Positions 33,938 to 42,522 of a DNA stretch of 64,000 nt are shown here, piece after piece (the stretch's first letter is position 1; each line of letters begins with the position of its first letter). The stretch lies in the NCBI GenBank assembly GCA_965116715.1, contig OZ220724.1, positions 1,426,001 to 1,490,000 on the forward strand. Direction: 5' to 3'. The translations under genes were made by a program, and so were the position numbers. Source of the DNA: Poriferisodalis sp965116715. Its GTDB lineage: Bacteria; Actinomycetota; Acidimicrobiia; Acidimicrobiales; Poriferisodalaceae. The notes beneath the pieces were generated by a model. It was not told the DNA's origin. It searched no databases and saw nothing but the letters and a program-made list of their open reading frames with translations.

Positions 33938-34750
33938 CTACCGGAACTTCGGCGGGCGCTTCTCGAGGAATGCGGCAACGGCCTCGCGGTGATCGTCCGA
34001 GGCACGAGCGACGTTCAGCGCCTGTAGCTCACGACGCTGCACGGCACCCAGATCGGTGTCCGAACCGTTGGCAGAGAGCAGCTGCTTGGTGAGCTGCAGC
34101 ATGGTGGGCGGGTTCTCGGCATAGCTGCTCGCCCGCTCGAGTGCCGCCTCCAGCACGTCTCCGTCGGTGACCTCGTCGACCAAGCCCATCTCGCCCGCTT
34201 CGGCCCCGGTGACGATGCGACCGGACAGCGCGAGGTCCGACGCCGCGCCCCAGCCGCAGCGCTGGATGAGGATGTGCGACGACGCCAGTTCCGGCGTGAC
34301 GCCCATTTTCACGAAGCGGCACGACAGCTTCGCCTCGCTGTGGGCGACCAGGAAATCCATCGACAGCACCATGGTGAGACCGACGCCGATCGAGGCGCCG
34401 TTGATGGCCGCCACCATGGGCTTGGAGCTGCGCACCAGCTCGACCCAGTCGTCTGCGGCGGAGTCATCGTGGGCCGCTGCTTCGCCCACGCTGCCGCCCG
34501 TCTCGTCGGCCGCGTCGATGCGAGCCGCGAAGACCTCGGCGATGTCAGCGCCAGCGCAGAACCCCCGTCCGGCGCCGGTGACGACGAACGCTCCGACCGA
34601 CGGGTCGGCATTGCCTGCCTTCACCGCGTGCGTCAGCTCGGCGTGCATGCGCGGCGTCCAAGCGTTCAGCTTCTCGGGCCGGTTCAGCGTCAGCAACCGC
34701 ACGTCGTCGCGGTCGGTGACTGTGATCTGCTCGTACTCGAATTCGTTCAC
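33938..34750 (-). CDS. Enoyl-CoA hydratase/isomerase family protein
   Basis: Crotonase-fold protein of 270 residues. The GTG at 34750 is chosen because GGGAG lies 7 bp upstream; longer in-frame extensions look non-coding. It has LTLNRPEKLNAWTPRM, the oxyanion-hole segment GRGFCAGADIAEVF, AAINGASIGVGLTMVLSMDFLV and the MGVTPELASSHIL region with the likely catalytic Glu. It ends in FLEKRPPKFR, like the crotonase at 12144-12938. Substrate unknown. Confidence 0.9.
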   Translation of the reverse strand: MNEFEYEQITVTDRDDVRLLTLNRPEKLNAWTPRMHAELTHAVKAGNADPSVGAFVVTGAGRGFCAGADIAEVFAARIDAADETGGSVGEAAAHDDSAADDWVELVRSSKPMVAAINGASIGVGLTMVLSMDFLVAHSEAKLSCRFVKMGVTPELASSHILIQRCGWGAASDLALSGRIVTGAEAGEMGLVDEVTDGDVLEAALERASSYAENPPTMLQLTKQLLSANGSDTDLGAVQRRELQALNVARASDDHREAVAAFLEKRPPKFR

Positions 34751-34811
34751 GTTGATGCTCCCAAGTTCGCAGGACCGGGCTACAGCATGGCCGCTGCGCA
34801 CGCAGCGTCGC

Positions 34812-35687
34812 TCACGCAGCGATGCCGGTCCTGCGCTGGTGCTCGAGCTGGCCTTCGGGGCAGTTGTCGCGGTAGGGACACCAACTGCACAGCGGGCCGG
34901 GTGTGGGTTCGAAGCAGCCGCTGGCAGCGGCCTGGTTGATCCGACCCCACGTATCGAGATGCTCGTCGACCGCTGCCGACACGGCGTCGGCATCGAATGG
35001 GCGCGCGATCTCGATGGGTCGGCGATCCTCACGGCCTGCACCGGTCTCGCCCAGATACAGCAGCCGCACCTCGCTCACGTCGTCGCCGACCGATTCCAGT
35101 GCGGCTGCGTACAGCCAGACCTGTGACAGGCGACTGTCGACGAATCGCTGCGAGGGCGAGCGGCCCGTCTTGTAATCGGTGACACGCACGCCTGCGGGCA
35201 CCCGATCGACAAGATCCACGATGCCCCGGAACGGCACGCCGTCCAGCGACGTGCGCACGTCGCGCTCGCGATCCACGACGTCAACCGCGGTGGGATCGAC
35301 GAGCTGGAAGTAGCCCTCGATGTCGGTCCACGCATTCCAGCGAAAGGCACGCTCCTGTGCCGCCGGCAGTTCCAGCGCCACAAAGTCGGGGTTGTCCGCG
35401 AGCTGCGGCCACAGATCCCGGCAGATCGAACGCGCGCGTTCGAGCGTGCGCTGTGCGGGCGCGACCGCCAGCAGCTCCTCCAGCACGTGATGCACGAACG
35501 TGCCGCGCAGCGCGGGCTCTCCGGGAGGGTCCGGCAGCTTGTCGACATAGCGGAACTTCCAGCGCCTCGCGCACTGCCGGAATGTCGACGCGCCCGATGG
35601 ACTCAGGCTCCGCGGCAACTCGACCTCTGGCGCATCGTCGACCGCGACGCTGCCGGTGCGAGGTTCCACGTTCACAGCGTGGCCCAT
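34812..35687 (-). CDS. RecB-family PD-(D/E)XK nuclease
   Basis: Single-domain exonuclease-like protein of 291 residues. The opening LSPSGASTFRQCARRWKF is the YqaJ/Cas4/AddB-type first helix, followed by RGTFVHHVLEELL with the metal-binding His, GIVDLVDRV with the catalytic Asp, VTDYKTGRSPS (D..K motif) and a C-terminal Cys cluster (CSWCPYRDNCPEG) that, with an upstream Cys, probably binds an Fe-S cluster as in Cas4 and AddB. There is no adjacent cas or helicase partner, so this is a stand-alone repair-type enzyme. Confidence 0.88.
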   Translation of the reverse strand: MGHAVNVEPRTGSVAVDDAPEVELPRSLSPSGASTFRQCARRWKFRYVDKLPDPPGEPALRGTFVHHVLEELLAVAPAQRTLERARSICRDLWPQLADNPDFVALELPAAQERAFRWNAWTDIEGYFQLVDPTAVDVVDRERDVRTSLDGVPFRGIVDLVDRVPAGVRVTDYKTGRSPSQRFVDSRLSQVWLYAAALESVGDDVSEVRLLYLGETGAGREDRRPIEIARPFDADAVSAAVDEHLDTWGRINQAAASGCFEPTPGPLCSWCPYRDNCPEGQLEHQRRTGIAA

Positions 35688-35714
35688 CCGATCATCAGGG
35701 TCGCGGATGGTTTC

Positions 35715-36023
35715 TCAGCGACGGCGCCAGCGCCGCCACAGCCACCACGCCACGACGGCGGCGATCAGCCAGCCGACGGCGACCGCCCCGCCGAGCGCGG
35801 CGAGCACTCGGCGATCGACCGGCTCGGCCTGTCGCGGCAGCAGATGCGATGCAGGCGCGGGAGCCGGATCGGCATCGGTGTCGGCGACCGGAGCACCAGC
35901 GCCGGTCGGGGTCGCAGTCGGGGCGGCAGCTGACTCGGCGTCCTGCGCCGCAGGCAGGTCGCCCGGCAGCGCGGCCGTCCCGTCGACGCTCGGCCGTGGT
36001 CGGTTGGGGACGTAGTTGGCCAT
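35715..36023 (-). CDS. Small single-pass membrane protein
   Basis: Hypothetical protein of 102 residues from ATG 36023 (MANYVPNRPRPS); a GTG/ATG 6 bp upstream is possible. The first 65 residues are Ala/Pro/Asp-rich and probably disordered; one transmembrane helix (VLAALGGAVAVGWLIAAVVA) is followed by a basic tail WWLWRRWRRR. No family is recognised. It sits between parA and the RecB-like gene on the same strand. Confidence 0.6.
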   Translation of the reverse strand: MANYVPNRPRPSVDGTAALPGDLPAAQDAESAAAPTATPTGAGAPVADTDADPAPAPASHLLPRQAEPVDRRVLAALGGAVAVGWLIAAVVAWWLWRRWRRR

Positions 36024-36069
36024 GGTCAAACCCTGCGGCGGCGAGCAATCCGAGCGTACCGCCGACCCG

Positions 36070-36840
36070 TCAGGCCATCCGGCTCTGCAAGTCGGCCCAG
36101 AGCTCGTCGAAGGCCTGCACGGCTTCGGGCGCGCCTGGCCGGCGGCCGAGCGCCCGCAGCGGCAGCGACTGCCCGGAGGCCTCGGCGATGGCGGCTCGCT
36201 GCGGGATGGGCGGCAGCAGTTCGGCGCCGAAGCGCTCAGCGAGCTGCCGGGCCCAGTAGGCGTTGTCGCGAGTGCGTCCCACCCGGTTCAGCACGACACC
36301 GGCAACCGTGGGCGTGCCCTGGCGTTGCGCGACTCGGCTGATCGTGGACCGCATGAGGTCGACGCCATCGGCTGCCCAAGCGGCCGGCTCGGTCACCACC
36401 AGTGCACGGTCTGCGGCGAACAGCCCGTTGATGCACAGCAGGCCCAACGACGGCGGGCAGTCGATGAGCACCAGATCGTGGTTCACGCCAGCGAGCGCTA
36501 TGCGCAGCCGATCTTGTGCACCCACCAGGTCAGCAGCCATCTGCGGTTCCCGGCTCGCCAACCCATAGCTGCCGGGGACCAGCTGCGGGCACGGTCCGTC
36601 GAGCGGCCAGCGAGCGTCGGTGACCGCCGCGAGCGCAGCACCCGGAGTCGAGTCGGCCAGTGCGTCGTCGACGCTCGGCGAACCGCTCCACACGCCCAAT
36701 CCGGCCGACGCGTTCGACTGCGGGTCCAGATCCACGACGAGCACGCTCAGCCCCCCAGCGCACGCTGCCTCGGCAATGCCGAGTGCGACGGTGGTCTTGC
36801 CCACGCCGCCCTTCTGGTTGACCACCGCCAGCATCGTCAT
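36070..36840 (-). CDS. ParA-family ATPase
   Basis: MinD/ParA-superfamily protein of 256 residues with the deviant Walker A motif NQKGGVGKTT at residues 8-17, the A' motif VLVVDLDPQSNASAGLGV, and LVLIDCPPSLGLLCING as Walker B. No parB or centromere-like repeat is adjacent, so this is an orphan ParA-like protein of chromosomal type; the cargo is unknown. It lies just downstream of mshC. Confidence 0.88.
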   Translation of the reverse strand: MTMLAVVNQKGGVGKTTVALGIAEAACAGGLSVLVVDLDPQSNASAGLGVWSGSPSVDDALADSTPGAALAAVTDARWPLDGPCPQLVPGSYGLASREPQMAADLVGAQDRLRIALAGVNHDLVLIDCPPSLGLLCINGLFAADRALVVTEPAAWAADGVDLMRSTISRVAQRQGTPTVAGVVLNRVGRTRDNAYWARQLAERFGAELLPPIPQRAAIAEASGQSLPLRALGRRPGAPEAVQAFDELWADLQSRMA

Positions 36841-36870
36841 CGCAAATGCCTCAGCCGAGCCGCCACCGCG

Positions 36871-38079
36871 TCAGGGCGCCGCGGTAGCAGGGGGCACGGA
36901 CACGTCGATGCCGCACAGGGCCGCCGCTGCAGCCAGCTCGCCCCGCAGCGTGGCCCCAGCGGCGCCGCGCTCGACAGCCGCGGCGGCATCCAGCAGCGCG
37001 GTGCGCGCCATTGGCGCATTGAGGTCGTCATCCAGCACAGCCTGCACCTCGGCGAGCAGGCCCGGTGACCCGTCGCTCGATCCGGCGGCAGGCGCGGCGC
37101 CGGCGGCGGCGCCTACCAGCGTGTCCAGGTCGCGCTGGGCCGTGAGACCCTCCGAATCGAACCACTCCCATTCGGTGCGGTAGTGGTGCGCCATCAGTGC
37201 CAGCCGGATGGCCCTGGGGTCGACGCGGGCACGCAGATCTGAGATGAACACCAGGTTGCCAAGCGACTTGGACATCTTGTGCCCCTGGTAGGACACGAGG
37301 CCCGCGTGCACCCAGTAGCGGGCCAGCGGGACACTGTGCACCGACTCGCTCTGAGCGATCTCGCACTCGTGATGCGGGAAGATCAGGTCGCCGCCGCCGC
37401 CATGGATGTCGATGGTCTCGCCGAGCGCTGCGTAGCCCATCGCCGAGCACTCGATGTGCCAGCCGGGACGGCCCGGGCCGAATGGCGACGGCCATGAGGG
37501 CTCGCCGTCCGCGCTGGCCTGCCACAGCACGAAGTCGAGCGGATTGCGCTGGCGAGGGTCGTCAGGAGCGCCGCCGCGCTCGGCGGCCAGCTCGGTCATG
37601 CGGTCGGCGCTGTACCCCGACAGCTTGCCGAACCCGGGGAAGGTGGCGACATCGAAGAACACCCGATCGGCCGAGACATAGGCGTGGCCGGCGTCGAGCA
37701 GCTTGGAGATCATGGCGATCATGGCGTCGATGGATCGGGTGGCCCGCGGCTCGTGCGCCGCCGGCCGTGCCCCCAGGGCCGTCATGTCGGCTTCGAATCG
37801 CTCGATCTCCCGTTCGGCCAGCGACAGGTAGTGCTCGCCCAGCTCGGCTGCCTTGGGCAGGATGCTGTCGTCCACGTCGGTGTAGTTGCGCACCAGCGTG
37901 ACCGTGTGCCCCATATCTTCGAGCCGGCGGATCAGCAGGTCGTACGCCAGGTAGGTGGCAGCGTGCCCCAGGTGGGTGGCGTCATAGGGCGTGATGCCGC
38001 ACACGTACATGCCCACGTGATCGCCCAGCTCCAGCTCGACGACGGAGCGCTGCGCGGTGTCGTAGATGCGCATTCCCAC
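36871..38079 (-). CDS. mshC: Cysteine:glucosaminyl-inositol ligase (mycothiol biosynthesis)
   Basis: Catalyses ATP-dependent addition of cysteine to glucosaminyl-inositol in mycothiol synthesis. The 402-residue length and the opening MYVCGITPYDATHLGHAATY are characteristic of MshC rather than CysRS. The HIGH-like THLGH, HIECSAMG, HHECEIAQ (zinc ligands) and HKMSKSLGN motifs are all present. The start is GTG 38079 or ATG 38073. Its presence supports an actinomycete origin. It is divergent from the ChaN-like gene with a 26-bp gap. Confidence 0.92.
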   Translation of the reverse strand: MGMRIYDTAQRSVVELELGDHVGMYVCGITPYDATHLGHAATYLAYDLLIRRLEDMGHTVTLVRNYTDVDDSILPKAAELGEHYLSLAEREIERFEADMTALGARPAAHEPRATRSIDAMIAMISKLLDAGHAYVSADRVFFDVATFPGFGKLSGYSADRMTELAAERGGAPDDPRQRNPLDFVLWQASADGEPSWPSPFGPGRPGWHIECSAMGYAALGETIDIHGGGGDLIFPHHECEIAQSESVHSVPLARYWVHAGLVSYQGHKMSKSLGNLVFISDLRARVDPRAIRLALMAHHYRTEWEWFDSEGLTAQRDLDTLVGAAAGAAPAAGSSDGSPGLLAEVQAVLDDDLNAPMARTALLDAAAAVERGAAGATLRGELAAAAALCGIDVSVPPATAAP

Positions 38080-38105
38080 GGCCCGACACGGTACTGTCGG
38101 AGCGG

Positions 38106-39284
38106 GTGGACAAGCGTGGGAACGATCGAGCGCTGCTCGAGCGGATCGCCCTGTACCGGCACCGCCGAGAGCTGCCGCCGCTGCAGCCCGCGCTCATCGA
38201 CGAGCTCGCCGAATGGCTGAGAATCCACGGCACAGACCCGCTCACTTACGTGTGCGGGCTCTTCGAGCGTCACCAGGTGGTCTTCGTCGGGCACCACACC
38301 CCCACACGCCGTGCCGGGCTGTTCCTGCAGGATCTCGTTGCCGCGGCATACCGGTCCGGTGTGGGCATCGTGGCGATGGAGTACGCGTGCGTCGACGACC
38401 AGGCGCGGCTCGACGCGGTGGTCACGGGCACGACCTTTGACGAGCGGCTCGCACGGGACGCGCTGCTCCGCTGGGGCATCCGCCACCATTTCGCCTACCG
38501 CGAGTACCTCAACGTGCTGAGCGCCGTGTGGGAGGTGAACCGTCGCTTCGCCGGCAGCGGGCCGCCCATGCGCGTCCTCGCGCTCGACTACGACCTCGAT
38601 CTTGATGCGGTCACCGACACGGCCGACCTGCGCACGTCGTACGCCTGGCCGCACCTGCGCAGCCGCGGCCCGGTGTCAGCGCACATGTGCGACGTGCTGC
38701 TCGCCGAGGTTGTCGAGCCGGGGCACCGGGCGCTCGTGCTCGCACGCACGGCTCACGCGCTGACCCGGGCGCGGCGGCTGCCGCACCGTGTGTGGGATGC
38801 CATCGATGCCGAGATCGTCGGCGGTCATGTGGTCGGCGCGGCGAACCGTGTGTACGAAGTGGTGGCCGATCGCGCCGTCACCGTGCTGATCCACGAGCCG
38901 CTGCCTGCCGACGGCGAGCTGTGCGACTACGCGCTGGTGGCAGACGGCACCCTCGACGCGGCGTTCGCCATGCATGACGACTTGGCCGTGCCGCTTGCCT
39001 TCGACGTCGATCAGGGTCCGGCGGCCCGGCTCGGCTGCACGACGAGCCTTGACCGTGCGCCGCTCGGCAGCCTCGCCACTGGCTGGATCTATCTCGAACC
39101 GGACTATGAGCGCCGGGCACCGACCCCGCTGCCCGAGCCCGTGCCGGAGGTGTACGTGGAGCACGCTCGACGCTATGCACTCGATCCGGTGCTGCGAGAC
39201 CAGAAATCCACCGCCGGCGACTTCGCAGCCGCGGTGTCGGAGTCGGCCGCAGCGGCAGAGCTGGCCTGGACACAAGTGCTGTAG
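38106..39284 (+). CDS. ChaN/Tiki-superfamily-like protein 1
   Basis: Uncharacterised cytoplasmic protein of 392 residues from a GTG start. The stretch HQVVFVGHHTPTRRAGLFLQ, then GIVAMEYACVDDQARLDAVV, resembles the ChaN/EreA/TraB-Tiki fold, in which GEHH and a later E(F/Y) line a metal or haem site; here the first motif is GHHT. The later YREYLNVLSAVW and MRVLALDYD segments recur in the next gene, showing that the two are paralogues. Sequence identity between them is low, so the duplication is old. No signal peptide. Confidence 0.6.
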   Translation: MDKRGNDRALLERIALYRHRRELPPLQPALIDELAEWLRIHGTDPLTYVCGLFERHQVVFVGHHTPTRRAGLFLQDLVAAAYRSGVGIVAMEYACVDDQARLDAVVTGTTFDERLARDALLRWGIRHHFAYREYLNVLSAVWEVNRRFAGSGPPMRVLALDYDLDLDAVTDTADLRTSYAWPHLRSRGPVSAHMCDVLLAEVVEPGHRALVLARTAHALTRARRLPHRVWDAIDAEIVGGHVVGAANRVYEVVADRAVTVLIHEPLPADGELCDYALVADGTLDAAFAMHDDLAVPLAFDVDQGPAARLGCTTSLDRAPLGSLATGWIYLEPDYERRAPTPLPEPVPEVYVEHARRYALDPVLRDQKSTAGDFAAAVSESAAAAELAWTQVL

Positions 39285-39344
39285 CCCGGCTCTGCGCCGG
39301 CGCGCTGTCAGAATCGGGGTCGCAAGCGGGCAGACTCATGGGCG

Positions 39345-40496
39345 GTGCCGTCCGAAACCCCCACCGACGACGAGCGGCCCCCCTCCGCGCTCCAATCGCC
39401 TGCCGGATACCTCGGCGACCTCTGCGGTCGCCACCAGATCGTCCTGCTCGGCGACCAGGTCGGGGTGCGGCAGCATCTGCAGTTCCTGGCAGGCACGCTC
39501 GCCGAGCTGGCCGACAACGGCGTCGAAAATATTGCGTGGGAGTTCACCAACTCACGCCGCCAGGCGGAACTGGACGCCCTGGTCGAAGCGCCCGATTGGG
39601 ACAGCCGGGCGTGCGCGGACCTCTTCGTCGATCTGCTCGGGGTCGGCTTCGGGTACCAGGAATACGCCGAGGTGCTGCACGCGGTCTGGAAGCACAACGC
39701 CGCAGAGCGTCGCCGGGATGACGATCGCCGGCCGATCCGCATGATTGCGCTCGGCCTGCCCACCTACGTCGAAGATCCCGACCTGCTGGACGGTCGCTCG
39801 GCCGCTGAGCTGGAGCTGCGGAACTGGTCGCTGGGCGGGCACTACCGGGACATGTCCGCGTTCCACGCCGCCAGCGTGCTCACCGCAGAAGTGCTGCGCC
39901 GGGGAGAACGAGCGCTCGTGTACATGAACGTCGCCGCCACCACTACCGACCTGATCGAGTGGGTCGACGGCGTGCCGACGACATCGGCGGGCAACCTTCT
40001 GTGGCGCTGGATGCGTGACGGCTGCCGGCGAGTCGTGTTCCATGGCGCAGTGGCCGACACGGCCGCCACAGAGCGTGTCGAGGAGCTGATCTCACGCTCG
40101 CCGGAGGGACGGGGCAGCACCGACATCAGCTTCGGCTTGGATTTGGCGGCCTCAACGCTCGGCGGCGTGGCGATGACGCAGGTGCGCGGCTCTCGCAATG
40201 GCGTCGATGCCTCGCTGCGGCTGCGCGACGTGGCCGACGGCTACCTGTATCTCGGGACGCGCGCCAGTTGGGAACCCTGCGCCCTGATCGACGACCTGAT
40301 CACCGACGGGAACTTCGCGAGCGCGGAAGCCCGCTACCGGGCGCTCGATCCGCGGCCCGAGCCCTACAGCCCCGACGAGCTCGACCAGGTGCGTCGCTCC
40401 GGACAGCGGGAGCTGTCCGATGCCTGGCCGCCCCTGCCCGAACCGCCCGAGGAGCCAAAGCGCCGCTTCGCCCGCTTTCGCAAGGCCGACCAGTAA
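39345..40496 (+). CDS. ChaN/Tiki-superfamily-like protein 2 (paralogue)
   Basis: Uncharacterised protein of 383 residues, GTG start, 60 bp after its paralogue. Aligned blocks are HQIVLLGDQVGVRQHLQFLA (GHHT becomes GDQV), ENIAWEFTNSRRQAELDALV, YQEYAEVLHAVWKHN and IRMIALGLPTYV. The putative ligand His residues of copy 1 are not conserved, so the two copies may have different roles or copy 2 may be a non-catalytic partner. The C-terminal tail is Pro/Lys/Arg-rich. Confidence 0.55.
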   Translation: MPSETPTDDERPPSALQSPAGYLGDLCGRHQIVLLGDQVGVRQHLQFLAGTLAELADNGVENIAWEFTNSRRQAELDALVEAPDWDSRACADLFVDLLGVGFGYQEYAEVLHAVWKHNAAERRRDDDRRPIRMIALGLPTYVEDPDLLDGRSAAELELRNWSLGGHYRDMSAFHAASVLTAEVLRRGERALVYMNVAATTTDLIEWVDGVPTTSAGNLLWRWMRDGCRRVVFHGAVADTAATERVEELISRSPEGRGSTDISFGLDLAASTLGGVAMTQVRGSRNGVDASLRLRDVADGYLYLGTRASWEPCALIDDLITDGNFASAEARYRALDPRPEPYSPDELDQVRRSGQRELSDAWPPLPEPPEEPKRRFARFRKADQ

Positions 40497-40504
40497 CCGG
40501 CACC

Positions 40505-41128
40505 GTGCTGCATCGCATCGACGAGATCCCCGTCCCTTCGCCGCCGGCCCGAGGCCGCCTGTTCGTGACGAACTTCTCCGCCGTCGGACCCGATCCCCAA
40601 GCCGCACTCGACCGGGTGGGCGCGACCTCGCTGGTCTGCCTGCTCGCGCCGGAGGAGATCAGGCTCCGCTACCCCGATTACGTGCCGTGGCTGGTCACGC
40701 ACATGCCGCCGTGGGTCACCTCGCAGCTCAGAGAGAGAGACATCCGCGACTTTCTCGCAGCACACGCCGAGGAGTTCGGCGACTTCGATCTCGATGAGGT
40801 GCGGTTCCGCAGCGATCTCGACGCACGCGCCATGTGGCTCCCCACGCCCGACGGGGGCACCATCTTCGACGGCGCGCTGATGGGAACCGTCGCCTACGTC
40901 AATGAGGCGCTCTACAAGGGCGCCAACGTGCTGGTGCACTGCGGTGCGGGCATGGCACGCACCGCAGTGCTGTGCATCCTCACCATGATCTCCCTCGGTG
41001 CCGATCCCACCGAAGCCGCCGTCGACTTCCGTGCGGCCCGGCCGGGCGGCGGCCCAGACGGCCCGTCCCAGCAGCAGCAGATCGAACGCCTCGTCGAACG
41101 GGCACGCCGCCTGATCCCGTACGACTGA
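40505..41128 (+). CDS. Dual-specificity/tyrosine phosphatase-like protein
   Basis: Protein of 207 residues from a GTG start 8 bp after the ChaN-like gene 2 stop, so probably co-transcribed and coupled. The Cys-dependent phosphatase P-loop VHCGAGMARTA (HCX5R) is present, with an acidic region upstream (PDYVPWLVTHMPPW) and the ALGADP-like segment downstream (SLGADPTEAAVDFRAARPGG). Gene order suggests that it works on a phosphorylated product or partner of the two ChaN-like proteins; that is inference. Confidence 0.78.
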   Translation: MLHRIDEIPVPSPPARGRLFVTNFSAVGPDPQAALDRVGATSLVCLLAPEEIRLRYPDYVPWLVTHMPPWVTSQLRERDIRDFLAAHAEEFGDFDLDEVRFRSDLDARAMWLPTPDGGTIFDGALMGTVAYVNEALYKGANVLVHCGAGMARTAVLCILTMISLGADPTEAAVDFRAARPGGGPDGPSQQQQIERLVERARRLIPYD

Positions 41129-41140
41129 CCTCGCCTCTAG

Positions 41141-42423
41141 CAGGGTGCTGAAATAGTCGGTGTTTGGTGCTCGCGTTGGTTGGGTGGGCGCGGGACACTG
41201 TGGGGATGCGTGGAACTGTTGATGCCCAGATGGCGATGCTGTCGACGTTGTCGACTGAGGATCTGATCAGCGCGGATCATCCGATACGGCGGATCAGGGC
41301 GTTGGTGGAGGGGGTGCTTGAAGAGCTCGACGGTGAGCTGGGGGCGATGTATGCGGATCGGGGCCGGCCCAGCGTGCCGCCTGAGGTGTTGTTGAAGGCG
41401 TCGGTGTTGATGGCGTTGTACTCGGTGCGCTCGGAGCGGGCGTTCTGCGAGCGTTTGAGCTACGACATGTTGTTCAAGTGGTTCTTGGGGTTGCGCATCG
41501 ACGAGCGCTCTTTTGACGCGTCGACGTTCTCGAAGAACCGCGAGCGGCTGTTGGATCATGAGATAGCGGATCGGTTCTTCGCTGCTGTGGTTCGGCGGGC
41601 TCAGCTGCGCCGGTATTGCTCGAGCGATCATTTCAGCGTGGACGGCACCTTGCTGGAGGCGTGGGCGTCGCACAAGAGCTTCAAGCCCAAAGCCGCGCCC
41701 GGCGGCGGCGAGCCGGGCAAGGGCCGCAACGCCGAGGAGGACTTCCGGGGCGCCCGCCGCCGCAACGACACCCACCAGTCCACGACCGATCCCGAGGCTC
41801 GCCTGTATCGCAAGTCGAAAGGGGCCCCGGCGATGCTCGCTTTCATGGGGCACCTGATGGTCGAGAACCGCAACGGCCTCATCGTCGACGCCGAGCTCAC
41901 CCAAGCAGACGGCTACGCCGAGCGCGACACCGCCGCCGCGATGCTGCGACGAGCCCCCCGACGGCGGCGGCGGCGCACCGTCGGCGGCGACAAGAACTAC
42001 GACACCAAGGGATTCGTGGCCGACGCCCGCAAGGCCGGGTTCACGCCCCACGTCGCCCAGAACACCACCAGGCGGCGCTCCGCCATCGACCGGCGCACCA
42101 CCCGCCACGACGGCTACACGATCTCTCAACGGGTCCGAAAACGCGTCGAGGAGCCCTTCGGATGGATCAAGACCATCGCCGGAGGACACAAGCTGCGACA
42201 CAAAGGACAAGCCCGCAACCGGGCCTGGTTCCTCATCGGCGCCGCCACCTACAACCTCGTCCGCATAGCCACACTCGACACCGACACCACCTGAGCAGAC
42301 ACCCCGACCGGCCCGACAGGGCCAACGTCGCCCCGCACCGCCAGCCAACACCACCACCCCAACCCTCACACAAACCCGAACCAGCACCCAAACCCGCCCA
42401 AACCACCGAATTTCAACAGCCTG
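41141..42423 (+). mobile_element. IS5-type insertion sequence, type A, copy 3 (1283 bp)
   Basis: Third copy of the element, same orientation and length as copy 1. Target duplication CTAG at 41137-41140 and 42424-42427. The right-hand CTAG is also the left flank of the IS982 copy that follows, so this element inserted into the target site of that IS982. It differs from copies 1 and 2 at one seen base in the transposase gene (GAC GCC versus GAC GTC). Confidence 0.97.
41206..42294 (+). CDS. IS5-family DDE transposase (type A, copy 3)
   Basis: As copy 1, with Ala in place of Val in GFVADARKAGF. All catalytic motifs are intact. The start is taken at the ATG at 41206, with an alternative TTG/GTG 39-42 bp upstream. 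Confidence 0.93.
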   Translation: MRGTVDAQMAMLSTLSTEDLISADHPIRRIRALVEGVLEELDGELGAMYADRGRPSVPPEVLLKASVLMALYSVRSERAFCERLSYDMLFKWFLGLRIDERSFDASTFSKNRERLLDHEIADRFFAAVVRRAQLRRYCSSDHFSVDGTLLEAWASHKSFKPKAAPGGGEPGKGRNAEEDFRGARRRNDTHQSTTDPEARLYRKSKGAPAMLAFMGHLMVENRNGLIVDAELTQADGYAERDTAAAMLRRAPRRRRRRTVGGDKNYDTKGFVADARKAGFTPHVAQNTTRRRSAIDRRTTRHDGYTISQRVRKRVEEPFGWIKTIAGGHKLRHKGQARNRAWFLIGAATYNLVRIATLDTDTT

Positions 42424-42522
42424 CTAGATGGTTAGTTCCAAGGGGTGGGGTCCACCGGTTAGGGGGTGAGGGTGTCCAAGCTCGGGGTGTGTATTCACGC
42501 CTCGATCTTGGAGGTTCTTGGC

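Noticed and set aside
36070..36840. Plasmid or chromosome partition locus based on the ParA-like gene
   Set aside because: No ParB gene, parS-like repeats or replication initiator is nearby; the surroundings are chromosomal-type genes.
4246..42423. Composite transposon bounded by type A copies 1 and 3
   Set aside because: Each copy has its own 4-bp target duplication (CTAG/CTAG, CTAT/CTAT, CTAG/CTAG), so they inserted singly. The 35 kb between includes ordinary housekeeping genes.
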